Assembly: GCF_003112735.1 (NCBI RefSeq)
Contig: NZ_BFBR01000007.1
Coordinates: forward strand, 175,060 to 239,059
Length of the DNA: 64,000 bases
Direction: 5' to 3'
Source: Candidatus Phycosocius bacilliformis
GTDB taxonomy: Bacteria; Pseudomonadota; Alphaproteobacteria; Caulobacterales; Aquidulcibacteraceae
Positions within the stretch are counted from its first letter, which is position 1, and each line of letters opens with the position of its first letter. This document shows positions 33,711-42,513 of this stretch, piece by piece. The notes beneath the pieces are model-generated. The model was not told the origin of the DNA. It searched no databases and worked only from the letters and a program-made list of their open reading frames with translations. The translations under genes and the position numbers were made by a program.

Positions 33711-34748
33711 TCAGGACCAAGGTTGGAACAATTTGGACAATTTCAGGCCTTGGCCCTGATAATGGCTGCCGACATCACCATAAAAGGCCGCAGGCGCGGC
33801 AGCCAGTGGTTCATAGACCAGACGGGCAACAGGTTGATCATGTTCCAAGACGAAAGGAACATCCCGGCCGCGCACTTCCAGAACCCCGCGCGCACCGGGC
33901 CCGCCAGCCCCATCGACCCCAAAACCAGGATCGAAGAAGCCCGCATAATGGGCACGGAACTCGCCCAAATCTTCCGCGGTGGCGACCATTTCTGCGGCCA
34001 CGTTGCGTGGGATCGACAGGCCGGGCTGGCTCGCCAGAATGTAAAACTCACCCGGATCTAAAACGAGGCGACCATCACGGGCCGTCAGAGGCTCAAACCA
34101 ATCGTGGGGGGCATGGCCACCCACTTTGGCAAGATCAAGCAAAGGCGCATGGCGGCGGGCCCGATAGCCGATGACCGAGCCCAAGGAGGCATGCGACAGG
34201 TCGAGATTGAGGTCGAGGCGGTTTAAGGTCGGCGTCTCACCCTTTTTGAGACGTAATTGCGCCAGCCGATCACCGGGGCGCGCCAGGATGGAGAAAGTCC
34301 GCGGGCAAATCTCAACCCACAACGGGCCCTGATAGCCTTCCCGAACCCGGTCAAAGCTGGTGGCCCCATCGGCAATCACCCGCACAAAGACATCAATCCG
34401 CCCGGTGGAGCTTTTCGGATTTGCCAGCGCCCGCACCCCGAGTGGCAAGGCGAGGCTTTCCTGTAATGGTGCCAGATAAACACAGCCTGTTTCCAGCACC
34501 GCCCCCTCGCGCAAGTCCAGGCGATGAAGCACCAAGTCGCTTTCATCCAATCGCTCCGCGACGGAGCGACCTTGACCCGGCAGAAAACTGGCCCGGATGC
34601 GATAGGCATAATCGCCAAGCCGCAAATCCAGGCTGGCGGGCTGAATCTGGCGGTCTGCCAGTGCATGGGTGGCCGAAATCGCTCCCTGATCGGCCAGAGC
34701 CTGCAAGATATGGTCGGGCAAGACCCCGTCAGCGATGGAATCGATCAT
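33711..34748 (-). CDS. dcd: 2'-deoxycytidine 5'-triphosphate deaminase, long two-domain form
   Basis: 345 residues, about twice the length of classical Dcd (~190). It is the long DCD class found in alphaproteobacteria, containing two dUTPase-like folds. First half: IQPASLDLRLGDYAYRIR and the catalytic-type segment NPKSSTGRIDVFVRV. Second half repeats the pattern (FYILASQPGLSIPRNVAAEM, HYAGFFDPGFG). It deaminates dCTP to dUTP for thymidylate synthesis. ATG 34748 has a GGGAG five bases upstream. Second gene of the operon. Confidence 0.9.
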   Translation of the reverse strand: MIDSIADGVLPDHILQALADQGAISATHALADRQIQPASLDLRLGDYAYRIRASFLPGQGRSVAERLDESDLVLHRLDLREGAVLETGCVYLAPLQESLALPLGVRALANPKSSTGRIDVFVRVIADGATSFDRVREGYQGPLWVEICPRTFSILARPGDRLAQLRLKKGETPTLNRLDLNLDLSHASLGSVIGYRARRHAPLLDLAKVGGHAPHDWFEPLTARDGRLVLDPGEFYILASQPGLSIPRNVAAEMVATAEDLGEFRAHYAGFFDPGFGVDGAGGPGARGVLEVRGRDVPFVLEHDQPVARLVYEPLAAAPAAFYGDVGSHYQGQGLKLSKLFQPWS

Positions 34749-34799
34749 GGTCTCTCCCATAGCGGTTTTGCTCGGCTTTCTCTACCGGCCTTCCCGCGA

Positions 34800-35654
34800 T
34801 CAGGCCAGTTCGCCAATAGCCCAGCGCGCATGGACGCGATAGGCCGCCAAGAAGGCATCGACTTTTGCCGGATCAAGACCCTCGGCATTGGACAATTCCG
34901 CCGCATGAATACCCCCGGCCACAAACAGGCAATCCAGTTTCTGTCCATGTGCTCCGGCAACATCTGTTTGCACACCATCGCCGATGCACAACAGCCGTGA
35001 CCGTTCCAGCGACTTGCCAGCCAAGCGTTCGGCGGCAGCAATCGTTAAGTCGTAGATCGGGGCATGGGGCTTGCCCGCCATAATGACGGGGCCACCCAAT
35101 TCCTCATAAATATCGGCCAAAGCCCCCGCACACGGGATGAGATGGCCGCCAAACTGCACCACACGGTCAGGATTGGCACAAATGAAGGGCAGGTTGCGGG
35201 TTGCAAGGCCCGCCAATTCCGCGCGATAGCTTTCAGGCGGCTCAGCCAATTCATCGCGCAGGCCGGTACAAATGACATAATCGGCCGTCTCGGCGGCTCG
35301 AAAGTCAACCGGCAATCCGTCATAGAGACCTTCATCCTTGGAAGGGCCAATCTTATAGGCCCGCGGCCCGCGCTTTTCGATCTCTGCCCGTGTTGCATCC
35401 CCAGAGGTCACAATGGCGTCCCACGCATCACGACGCACGCCCAAAGCGTCGAGTTGGCGCGGAATGAAGCTCGATGGCCGGGGCGCATTGGAGATCAGCA
35501 CGACCGGCTTGCCGGCATCGCGAAAGCCTGCCAGCGCATCACATGCTGCCAGATAGGCCGCACGGCCATTGTGGATGACACCCCACACATCACACAGGAC
35601 GGCATCATAATGGTCAGCAATATCGGCGAGGGCGGAGATGATTCTTGTGGTCAT
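34800..35654 (-). CDS. TIGR01459-type HAD hydrolase
   Basis: 284 residues, class IIA HAD fold like NagD. Motif I is DAVLCDVWGVIHNG, with the Asp nucleophile and D+2. Motif II is VLISNAPRPS, and the C-terminal motif IV is LLCIGDGVQTDVAGAHG. The cap domain has VICTGLRDE and ICANPDR. Substrates are probably small sugar or nucleoside phosphates, not known for this subfamily. ATG 35654 begins the family N-terminus TTRIISALADIADHYD. It is the first gene of the operon, and its promoter should lie in the palindrome-rich spacer. Confidence 0.9.
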   Translation of the reverse strand: MTTRIISALADIADHYDAVLCDVWGVIHNGRAAYLAACDALAGFRDAGKPVVLISNAPRPSSFIPRQLDALGVRRDAWDAIVTSGDATRAEIEKRGPRAYKIGPSKDEGLYDGLPVDFRAAETADYVICTGLRDELAEPPESYRAELAGLATRNLPFICANPDRVVQFGGHLIPCAGALADIYEELGGPVIMAGKPHAPIYDLTIAAAERLAGKSLERSRLLCIGDGVQTDVAGAHGQKLDCLFVAGGIHAAELSNAEGLDPAKVDAFLAAYRVHARWAIGELA

Positions 35655-35943
35655 AGGGCCTGATACTGCGACTTGATGACAAGGTCGAGAATGGGGTGTG
35701 TGGCTGGGTGGCAAAACGGACTACGCGCGCTTTCCCCTTCACCACCTTCGCCACCCCGCAAGCGTGACTGCGCCGGTGCTTAAATGCCCCTTCACCTGCT
35801 TCGCCGGACATTGGCGCATGCGCCGAAACCCTGTGAGCCGGGAGTTGTCGCGAGGGGATTAAAGGGGCTTTTCCCCTATCCATTTTTCCTAGAAGGCTTT
35901 GGTGCAGGCCCTGCCTGCCCCAAAGGCCAACCTCGGTTATTTG

Positions 35944-36030
35944 TGGGCGATTTGACGGGTCAAGTCCGCTTCGCGCCGCTACGCGGCAGATTTCTGAAGG
36001 AAATCTGGACTTGACGCGACAAGTCGCCCA
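35944..36030. repeat. Long imperfect hairpin in the spacer before acnA
   Basis: Arms of about 24 bases (35944-35967 and 36007-36030) pair with about three mismatches, around the shared word GTCAAGTCC/GGACTTGAC. Two smaller hairpins (GCCGC/GCGGC and CAGATTT/AAATCTG) sit inside. The motif GTCAAGT with flanking GGG also recurs in the hairpin at 63646-63720. The rest of 35655-35943 contains no gene. Confidence 0.6.
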
Positions 36031-36109
36031 ACCACGCTCCCTAGAACGGTTTGGTGAGACAGAAGGATCAACAAACCGCGTCCAGACAAATATCCTACCC
36101 CAAACTACC

Positions 36110-36195
36110 GTCACCCCCGCCGAAGCGAAGAGCGGGGACCTTTTGGGTTTTCACCATCACAAGGTCCCGGATCGGCTGCGCCGTCCGGGATGACA
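36110..36195. repeat. REP-like palindromic element, copy 1
   Basis: About 86 bp shared with 63471-63559 and 63795-63880. Structure: a CCCCGC...GCGGGG stem, then GGGACC...GGTCCC, then TCCCGGA...TCCGGGA around a CGGCTTCGCCG-like core (here CGGCTGCGCCG). Such bimodal palindromes scattered in non-coding DNA are typical of REP families. Further downstream, 36214-36230 forms CCCCCGC/GCGGGGG. The remaining 300 bp before acnA hold no gene. Confidence 0.75.
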
Positions 36196-36520
36196 GCGTT
36201 GTGAGAGTTGATCTCCTCCCCCGCGTGCGGGGGCGGGGGAACCCATCCCTGGCCGCGATGGTCGCCACGAAAATCCCTGTCCGAAGTTTGAGACTGCGTA
36301 AACGTCCCTACCAAACGCCTGAAATCCCTGAAACCCACCATAGACCTTTAACCATTTCCGCGCTAAAGCAGCCACGCTGCCGGTCACGGTGGCGATCCGC
36401 CGGTCGATACGCCGCTCACAAGCGCGCGACCCTTGCGGGCGATAAATCGGTCGCTGCTGTCCTCAACCCTCAGGGGCGGCCTCTTGATGATCAACTCGCT
36501 CGAACAAAGGACGGCTCAAC

Positions 36521-39205
36521 ATGCCCTCACTCGATAGTTTCAAAGCGCGCCAGACCCTGAATGTTGGCGGCAAAACCTATGTCTATTATTCCCTCGACGC
36601 GGCTTCGAAGAATGGCCTTGGCGATGTCTCCAAATTGCCGGTCACGCTGAAAATCCTGTTGGAAAACCTGCTGCGCGCTGAAGATGGCGTCACGGTGACC
36701 AAAGCCGATATCGAAGCGGTTGCCAAATGGGTCGACAACAAAGGCAAGGTCGAACATGAGATTGCCTTCCGCCCTGCCCGCGTCTTGATGCAAGACTTCA
36801 CCGGCGTGCCCGCCGTGGTCGATCTTGCTGCCATGCGCGATGCAGCCGCCGCGCTGGGGTCCAACCCAGAGAAGGTCAATCCCCTGATCCCGGTCGATCT
36901 GGTGATCGATCACTCCGTCATGGTTGACCATGCGGGCAAAGGCGACAGCTTCGCCAAGAATGTCGATCTTGAATATGAGCGCAATGGCGAGCGTTACGCC
37001 TTCCTGCGCTGGGGCCAAAGCGCCTTTAAGAATTTCCGTGTGGTGCCGCCCGGCACGGGCATCTGCCATCAGGTCAATCTGGAATATCTGGCCCAGACCG
37101 TGTGGACTGCCGAGGATGATGGCGCTGAAGTGGCCTATCCCGACAGTGTGGTCGGCACAGACAGCCATACCACCATGATCAATGGCTTGGCTGTTCTGGG
37201 CTGGGGCGTGGGTGGTATCGAGGCCGAAGCAGCCATGCTGGGCCAACCCATCTCCATGCTCATCCCTGAAGTGGTGGGCTTCCGGCTTGATGGCAAATTG
37301 CCTGAGGGCGCTACGGCCACCGACCTCGTGCTGACAGTGACCCAGATGCTGCGTAAAAAGGGCGTAGTCGGTAAGTTTGTGGAATTCTATGGCCCTGGCC
37401 TTGATTCCATGACGCTGGAAGATCGTGCCACCATCGCCAATATGGCACCCGAATATGGCGCGACTTGCGGCTTCTTCCCAGTGGCCGAAGACACGATCAA
37501 TTTTTTGCGCGCCACGGGCCGCGATGGTGATCGCGTCGCCCTTGTGGAGGCCTATGCCAAGGCCAACATGATGTGGAAGCATGATGCCGGCCAGCCAGTC
37601 TTCACCGATGAATTGGCATTGGATCTGGCCAGTGTGCAGCCGTCACTGGCAGGACCCAAACGGCCACAGGACCGGGTGTTGGTGGCCGATGCCGCCACCG
37701 CCTTCAAAACCGCTCTGGAAGGTGAATTCGGCAAGGCCGGCGAGGTCGCCAAGCGCGTGGGTGTGGAAGGCCACAATCATGATTTGGGTCATGGCGATGT
37801 GGTGATTGCAGCCATTACGTCATGCACCAACACCTCAAATCCTTCGGTGCTGATTGCCGCTGGTCTTGTTGCCCGCAAGGCGCGCGCCAAGGGCCTAACT
37901 GTCAAGCCTTGGGTGAAGACCTCTCTGGCACCAGGGTCGCAAGTGGTCACTGATTATTTGACCCAATCGGGCCTGCAGGCCGATCTCGACGCGATGGGCT
38001 TCAATCTGGTCGGCTATGGTTGCACCACCTGTATCGGCAATTCCGGTCCCCTGCCTGAAGCCATCACCAAGGCGATTGTGGCCGGTGATCTGGTTGCGGC
38101 CTCTGTGCTGTCGGGCAACCGCAATTTCGAAGGCCGCGTCAATCCTGATACGCGGGCCAATTATCTGGCCTCGCCCCCACTGGTCGTGGCCTATGCCTTG
38201 GCAGGATCGCTGCAAGTCGACCTCAATCTCGATCCGATCGGTACCAGCAGCGATGGTCAGCCTGTCTATCTGAAGGACATCTGGCCAAGCTCAGCGGAAG
38301 TGGCCGCCATCATGCGTGAGCATGTAACCCCTGAAATGTTTGCCCGTCGCTATGCCGATGTGTTCAAAGGCGATAAGAATTGGCAAGCGATCAAAGTGTC
38401 AGGTGGTCAAACCTATGAATGGCCCACCAAGTCGACCTATGTCGCCAACCCACCTTATTTTGAAGGCATGACCATGACCCCGAAAGGTGTGGAAGACATC
38501 CTCCATGCCCGCGTATTGGGTCTGTTTGGTGACAGCATTACCACCGACCACATCTCGCCTGCAGGCTCCATCAAAGCCTCAAGCCCGGCGGGTAAATTCC
38601 TGACCGAGAATGGCGTCTCTGCGATTGACTTCAATTCCTACGGGGCCCGCCGGGGTCATCATGAAGTGATGATGCGCGGCACCTTCGCCAATATCCGGAT
38701 CAAGAACCAGATGGTTCCTGGGGTCGAAGGCGGCGTGACCAAGCATTGGCCCGACGGCGATGTGATGCCAATCTATGATGCCGCCATGCTTTACAAGGAT
38801 GCTGGCACCCCGCTCGTCATTTTTGCCGGCAAGGAATATGGCACCGGATCATCGCGTGACTGGGCCGCCAAAGGCACCAATCTTTTGGGTGTACGGGCTG
38901 TCATCACCGAAAGCTTCGAACGTATCCATCGGTCGAACCTGATTGGCATGGGTGTGCTGCCCTTCCAATTCCGCGATGGCGTCACGTGGGCGAGCCTCAA
39001 TCTGGTGGGAGATGAAATGGTGAGCATTTATGGCATTGCCGACATCGCCCCACGCAAAGAGATGGAAGTCGAAATCCGCCGGGCCGATGGCTCGGTTGTG
39101 ATCGCCCCAGTGATTAGCCGGATCGATACGGCCAATGAGCTGGATTACTTCTTCTCTGGCGGCATCATGCATTATGTGCTGCGCCAATTGGCCCGCGCGG
39201 CCTAA
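36521..39205 (+). CDS. acnA: Aconitate hydratase A
   Basis: 894 residues, the AcnA/IRP type of citrate-isocitrate isomerase in the TCA cycle. The [4Fe-4S] ligands are present: [12 protein letters not shown] and [13 protein letters not shown]. Other signatures are [21 protein letters not shown], the hinge before the swivel domain, and [16 protein letters not shown] with the catalytic Ser/Arg. The start ATG has AAGGA nine bases upstream. It is monocistronic, with a long 5' spacer and a strong terminator 25 bp after the stop. Confidence 0.98.
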   Translation: MPSLDSFKARQTLNVGGKTYVYYSLDAASKNGLGDVSKLPVTLKILLENLLRAEDGVTVTKADIEAVAKWVDNKGKVEHEIAFRPARVLMQDFTGVPAVVDLAAMRDAAAALGSNPEKVNPLIPVDLVIDHSVMVDHAGKGDSFAKNVDLEYERNGERYAFLRWGQSAFKNFRVVPPGTGICHQVNLEYLAQTVWTAEDDGAEVAYPDSVVGTDSHTTMINGLAVLGWGVGGIEAEAAMLGQPISMLIPEVVGFRLDGKLPEGATATDLVLTVTQMLRKKGVVGKFVEFYGPGLDSMTLEDRATIANMAPEYGATCGFFPVAEDTINFLRATGRDGDRVALVEAYAKANMMWKHDAGQPVFTDELALDLASVQPSLAGPKRPQDRVLVADAATAFKTALEGEFGKAGEVAKRVGVEGHNHDLGHGDVVIAAITSCTNTSNPSVLIAAGLVARKARAKGLTVKPWVKTSLAPGSQVVTDYLTQSGLQADLDAMGFNLVGYGCTTCIGNSGPLPEAITKAIVAGDLVAASVLSGNRNFEGRVNPDTRANYLASPPLVVAYALAGSLQVDLNLDPIGTSSDGQPVYLKDIWPSSAEVAAIMREHVTPEMFARRYADVFKGDKNWQAIKVSGGQTYEWPTKSTYVANPPYFEGMTMTPKGVEDILHARVLGLFGDSITTDHISPAGSIKASSPAGKFLTENGVSAIDFNSYGARRGHHEVMMRGTFANIRIKNQMVPGVEGGVTKHWPDGDVMPIYDAAMLYKDAGTPLVIFAGKEYGTGSSRDWAAKGTNLLGVRAVITESFERIHRSNLIGMGVLPFQFRDGVTWASLNLVGDEMVSIYGIADIAPRKEMEVEIRRADGSVVIAPVISRIDTANELDYFFSGGIMHYVLRQLARAA

Positions 39206-39229
39206 ATCAGCCAAAGCGCCTCATTTCAG

Positions 39230-39258
39230 CCCCCCAAGCCAAGCTTGGGGGGTTTTTT
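39230..39258 (+). terminator. Rho-independent terminator of acnA
   Basis: Perfect ten-base stem CCCCCCAAGC/GCTTGGGGGG with a three-base loop, followed by TTTTTT. It isolates acnA from the next pair of genes. Confidence 0.92.
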
Positions 39259-39314
39259 GTTGGTTCGTCGGGAGGAGGTTTGCATCAAGCCCATGTTTGT
39301 GCAAATTTTAGGTC

Positions 39315-39716
39315 ATGACGAAGGAAACACTTACCTATAATGCATGCGCTCAGATGGTTGAGGCGGCGGGAAAGGCCTGCCAACCAGTAATCCAAAGCCC
39401 AGTAATCCAGCCCAATCCAAACTGGGATGCGATGGCGGTATCCTTTGCTTCCTTGGCAAATGCGCTAAGCTGGGGGTCGATCGTCTTGGCCGTTATCGGG
39501 CTATTGGGAGCGGTAGCTTGGGGCAAAATCGTCACAGATCGCGCAAGTTCAGAGGCACGCGATCTGGCGCGCAAGCTTGTAGATGATTATATCTCCACAT
39601 GGCTCGCCGAAGAGGCACCCCAACTTATTCGACGGCAGATTGACTTAATCACGGATGCCACACTTGGGTCTGGCGACGATATGGTTGCCGCTGATCAAAT
39701 CGGCAGGGAGGCGTGA
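39315..39716 (+). CDS. Small single-pass membrane protein coupled to an ImmA/IrrE peptidase
   Basis: 133 residues. An N-terminal soluble stretch with two cysteines and the repeat QSPVIQPNPN-like sequence, one membrane helix (WGSIVLAVIGLLGAVAWG), then a cytoplasmic helical tail (SSEARDLARKLVDDYI, LAEEAPQLIRRQIDLI). I do not recognise a family. Its TGA is directly followed by the ATG of the peptidase gene, so they form a two-gene unit between acnA and rpoH. It may anchor or be the substrate of the peptidase. Confidence 0.65.
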   Translation: MTKETLTYNACAQMVEAAGKACQPVIQSPVIQPNPNWDAMAVSFASLANALSWGSIVLAVIGLLGAVAWGKIVTDRASSEARDLARKLVDDYISTWLAEEAPQLIRRQIDLITDATLGSGDDMVAADQIGREA

Positions 39717-40178
39717 ATGAAAGACCCCATGTTGGTGATCGCAGAATATTGGGATCGGTCACCGGTCCCGATTGAGGCCATTATCAGGGATGTCGGTCTC
39801 GATCTGGCGTTCGAAGACTTAGACGATTCCATTTCAGGCTATATTGAAAAGGTAGGAGAGACTTACCGCATCGCTGTCAACCTGCACCATGCCGTCACGC
39901 GGCGGAGATTCACGGCCGCTCATGAACTGGGCCATTATGTCTACCATCGAGACTTGCTGGGTAACGGTGTTGGCGACAATCGAGCTTACCGGACCGACGG
40001 GACAAATCGGCCGAACCCCAAAATTCGCCCAATCCATGAACGTCAAGCCAATGCGTTTGCTGCAAACATCCTTATGCCTCGCCATCGATTGATTGGGATT
40101 GAGAACGAGACAACAGAATGCTTGGCTGAACGCTTTGGCGTATCACCAGCGGCGATGCGAATCCGACTGGGCCGTTGA
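39717..40178 (+). CDS. ImmA/IrrE family zinc metallopeptidase
   Basis: 153 residues. The zinc motif is FTAAHELGHYVYH (HExxH), with a downstream ERQANAFAANILMPRH that supplies the third ligand, as in ImmA/IrrE (Peptidase_M78) proteins. These cleave repressor-type proteins and control phage or mobile-element genes or stress responses. A C-terminal LAERFGVSPAAMRIRL helix pair is common in toxin-antitoxin-like members. No separate repressor gene is adjacent; the only partner is the membrane protein immediately upstream. Both genes lie outside any obvious phage. Confidence 0.88.
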   Translation: MKDPMLVIAEYWDRSPVPIEAIIRDVGLDLAFEDLDDSISGYIEKVGETYRIAVNLHHAVTRRRFTAAHELGHYVYHRDLLGNGVGDNRAYRTDGTNRPNPKIRPIHERQANAFAANILMPRHRLIGIENETTECLAERFGVSPAAMRIRLGR

Positions 40179-40362
40179 TCCATCAGCTGTGCTGATGGAA
40201 GCCATGACCAAAGCTTACCAATCATTCATCAGGCAGGGCCTTTTTTTTGCCCCACCGCCTTCTTAAGTGAAAGAACGAGCGCCGGAAGGAAGCCGTTTCC
40301 TGCCCCGACGCTCCTGCCAAGACCGGGTGCAACACCGGTCACACCCTTGGGGAGTGGACATT

Positions 40363-41247
40363 ATGACTCGCGCACTTGCGCTGACCGTCGGCCCGGAACT
40401 GGGCCTTCAGCGCTACCTGACCGAAATCCGCAAATTTCCCATGCTGGATAAGGATGAGGAATATATGCTCGCCAAGCGCTGGCGTGAGCATCAGGATACA
40501 GGTGCGGCGGAGAAACTGGTGACCAGCCATTTGCGCCTGGTGGCGAAGATGGCCATGGGCTATCGCGGCTATGGTTTGCCCGTCGCCGAAGTGATTTCAG
40601 AAGGCAATATCGGCCTGATGCAGGCGGTGAAGAAGTTCGACCCTGAAAAGGGCTTCCGGCTTGCCACCTACGCCATGTGGTGGATCCGCGCCTCAATCCA
40701 GGAATATGTGCTGCGCTCGTGGTCGCTGGTCAAAATGGGTACCACGGCTGCGCAAAAGAAGCTGTTCTTCAACCTACGCCGCATGAAGTCGAAAATGCAG
40801 GCGATTGATGAGGGTGACCTCAAACCTGATGAGGTAGAGCGCATCGCCACCCAATTGGCGGTGACGAGCGAAGAAGTCATTTCGATGAACCGTCGGCTGG
40901 CCGGACCTGATGCCTCGCTCAATGTGCGCGTCGGCGAAGATGGCGGCGGGGAATGGCAGGATTGGCTCGCCTCTGATGAGGATAGTGCCGAGACCGAATA
41001 TGCTGAGCGCGAAGAACATGATGAACGCATGATCCTGCTCAATCAGGCCTTGTCGACCCTGAATGAGCGCGAACAACATATCATCCGCGAGCGCCGCTTG
41101 CGGGAAGATCCGGTGACGCTTGAAGATCTGGCCGACCATTATGGGGTCAGCCGGGAGCGTATCCGCCAGATCGAAGTGCGTGCATTTGAGAAAATGCAGG
41201 CCAATATCAAGAAGGCAGCCTTGGAAAGCGGTCTGATCAGCGCTTGA
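40363..41247 (+). CDS. rpoH: RNA polymerase heat-shock sigma factor RpoH
   Basis: 294 residues, sigma-32 class. Region 2: VTSHLRLVAKMAMGYRGYGL, EGNIGLMQAVKKFDPEKGFR, and ATYAMWWIRASIQEYVLRSW. The RpoH box QKKLFFNLRR is exact. Region 4: ERRLREDPVTLEDLADHYGV followed by SRERIRQIEVRAFEKMQ. It directs heat-shock transcription. ATG 40363 is preceded by GGGGAG; a longer frame from 40267 does not match the family. A hairpin (CCATCAG/CTGATGG, 40180-40198) upstream may end the peptidase transcript. Confidence 0.97.
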   Translation: MTRALALTVGPELGLQRYLTEIRKFPMLDKDEEYMLAKRWREHQDTGAAEKLVTSHLRLVAKMAMGYRGYGLPVAEVISEGNIGLMQAVKKFDPEKGFRLATYAMWWIRASIQEYVLRSWSLVKMGTTAAQKKLFFNLRRMKSKMQAIDEGDLKPDEVERIATQLAVTSEEVISMNRRLAGPDASLNVRVGEDGGGEWQDWLASDEDSAETEYAEREEHDERMILLNQALSTLNEREQHIIRERRLREDPVTLEDLADHYGVSRERIRQIEVRAFEKMQANIKKAALESGLISA

Positions 41248-41301
41248 TCTCTTGCCTATGAACGGGGCTAATGCTGATCTTGGCACCGAAAGGATCAGCT
41301 G

Positions 41302-42474
41302 ATGTCACAGACCCGCCGAGACGTGCTAGCGTCAACCCTTGCCGGTGCCGGAGCCCTCATGCTGGGCCCGACCGCCAGCTTGGCCAGCACGGGACCTGCC
41401 CATCCCGCCTTCTATTTCGGGGCAGACCTGTCTTATGTGAATGAGATGGAAGATTGCGGCGCAATCTATCGCCGGAACGGCAAGCCGGTTGATCCCTATC
41501 AATTATTCGCAGACACCGGCCACAATCTGGTGCGGCTCAGACTATGGAACAATCCCGATTGGACCCGCTATAGCACGATTGAGGATGTAACCCGTTCCAT
41601 GCGCCGGGCAAAAGCCAGCGGCCAAGGCGTGCTGCTCGATTTTCATTATTCTGATGATTGGGCCGATGGCGATAAGCAATGGATCCCCCAAGCCTGGGCA
41701 GGTATCCCGACCACTGAGGGGCTCGCCGCTGCGGTTTATCAGTTCACGTTCGACACTTTGATGCTGCTGGCCCGCGAGGGGCTGATGCCGCACATGGTCC
41801 AAGTCGGCAATGAGACCAATAAGGAAATGATGGGCACGAAGGACTGGGCTTGGGAGACCCGACGCACCGATTGGACCCGGAATGCAGCCCTTTTCAAAGC
41901 AGGCATACAGGCCGTTCGCGATGCTGGCCGCGCAGCTGGCAGCGCCCCGCGCATCATGCTGCATATCGCCCAGCCCGAAAATGCAGAGCCCTGGTTTGCC
42001 GCCGCCACAGCAGCAGGTGTGACAGATTTCGATGTGATCGGCCTGTCTTATTACCGCAAATGGTCACGTGAGGGCATAGACGGCTTAGGTGCTGCGATCG
42101 CGCAGCTAAGGGGTCGGTTTGGCAAGGATGTTGTGGTGGTGGAAACCTCCTATCCTTGGACCAATGACGGGGCGGATGAGGCGGCTAATCTGTTGGGACC
42201 TGATACATTGATCCCTGAGTTTCCCGCGACACCAGAAGGCCAGCTTGCCTATTTGACCCGGATTACCCAGACCATCATCAGCCATGGCGGCAGCGGCATC
42301 GTCTATTGGGAGCCTGCTTGGGTCTCAACAAATTGTAAGACACGATGGGGTACGGGCTCGCATTGGGAGAATGCCACTTTCTTTGACTTCAGGCGCGGCA
42401 ACGAAGCCCTGCCCGCCTTTTCCTATGTCCGCCACCCCTATGACTGGACAAGGATCGAGGCGGTTAAGGGCTGA
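41302..42474 (+). CDS. GH53 endo-beta-1,4-galactanase
   Basis: 390 residues. A Tat-like signal (QTRRDVLASTLAGAGALML) sends it to the periplasm. GH53 TIM barrel: FYFGADLSYVNEMEDCG, NLVRLRLWNNP, the acid/base Glu in QVGNETNKEMM and the nucleophile Glu in VVVETSYPWT. It cuts beta-1,4-galactan side chains of pectin (type I arabinogalactan). It has no carbohydrate-binding module. It is not clustered with other polysaccharide genes here, but fits with the pectate lyase locus at 57-63 kb. Confidence 0.93.
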   Translation: MSQTRRDVLASTLAGAGALMLGPTASLASTGPAHPAFYFGADLSYVNEMEDCGAIYRRNGKPVDPYQLFADTGHNLVRLRLWNNPDWTRYSTIEDVTRSMRRAKASGQGVLLDFHYSDDWADGDKQWIPQAWAGIPTTEGLAAAVYQFTFDTLMLLAREGLMPHMVQVGNETNKEMMGTKDWAWETRRTDWTRNAALFKAGIQAVRDAGRAAGSAPRIMLHIAQPENAEPWFAAATAAGVTDFDVIGLSYYRKWSREGIDGLGAAIAQLRGRFGKDVVVVETSYPWTNDGADEAANLLGPDTLIPEFPATPEGQLAYLTRITQTIISHGGSGIVYWEPAWVSTNCKTRWGTGSHWENATFFDFRRGNEALPAFSYVRHPYDWTRIEAVKG

Positions 42475-42513
42475 GGCAGCCATTCCTTAACCCCTGTCTG
42501 CTAGTCTTTGCGC

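Noticed and set aside
36051..36560. Plus-strand frame running through the REP-like element into acnA
   Set aside because: It reads palindromic repeat DNA and overlaps the acnA start in another phase; composition is not protein-like.
36527..37582. Minus-strand open frame (351 codons) inside acnA
   Set aside because: Shadow of the aconitase reading frame; His-rich, low-complexity translation typical of antisense codons.
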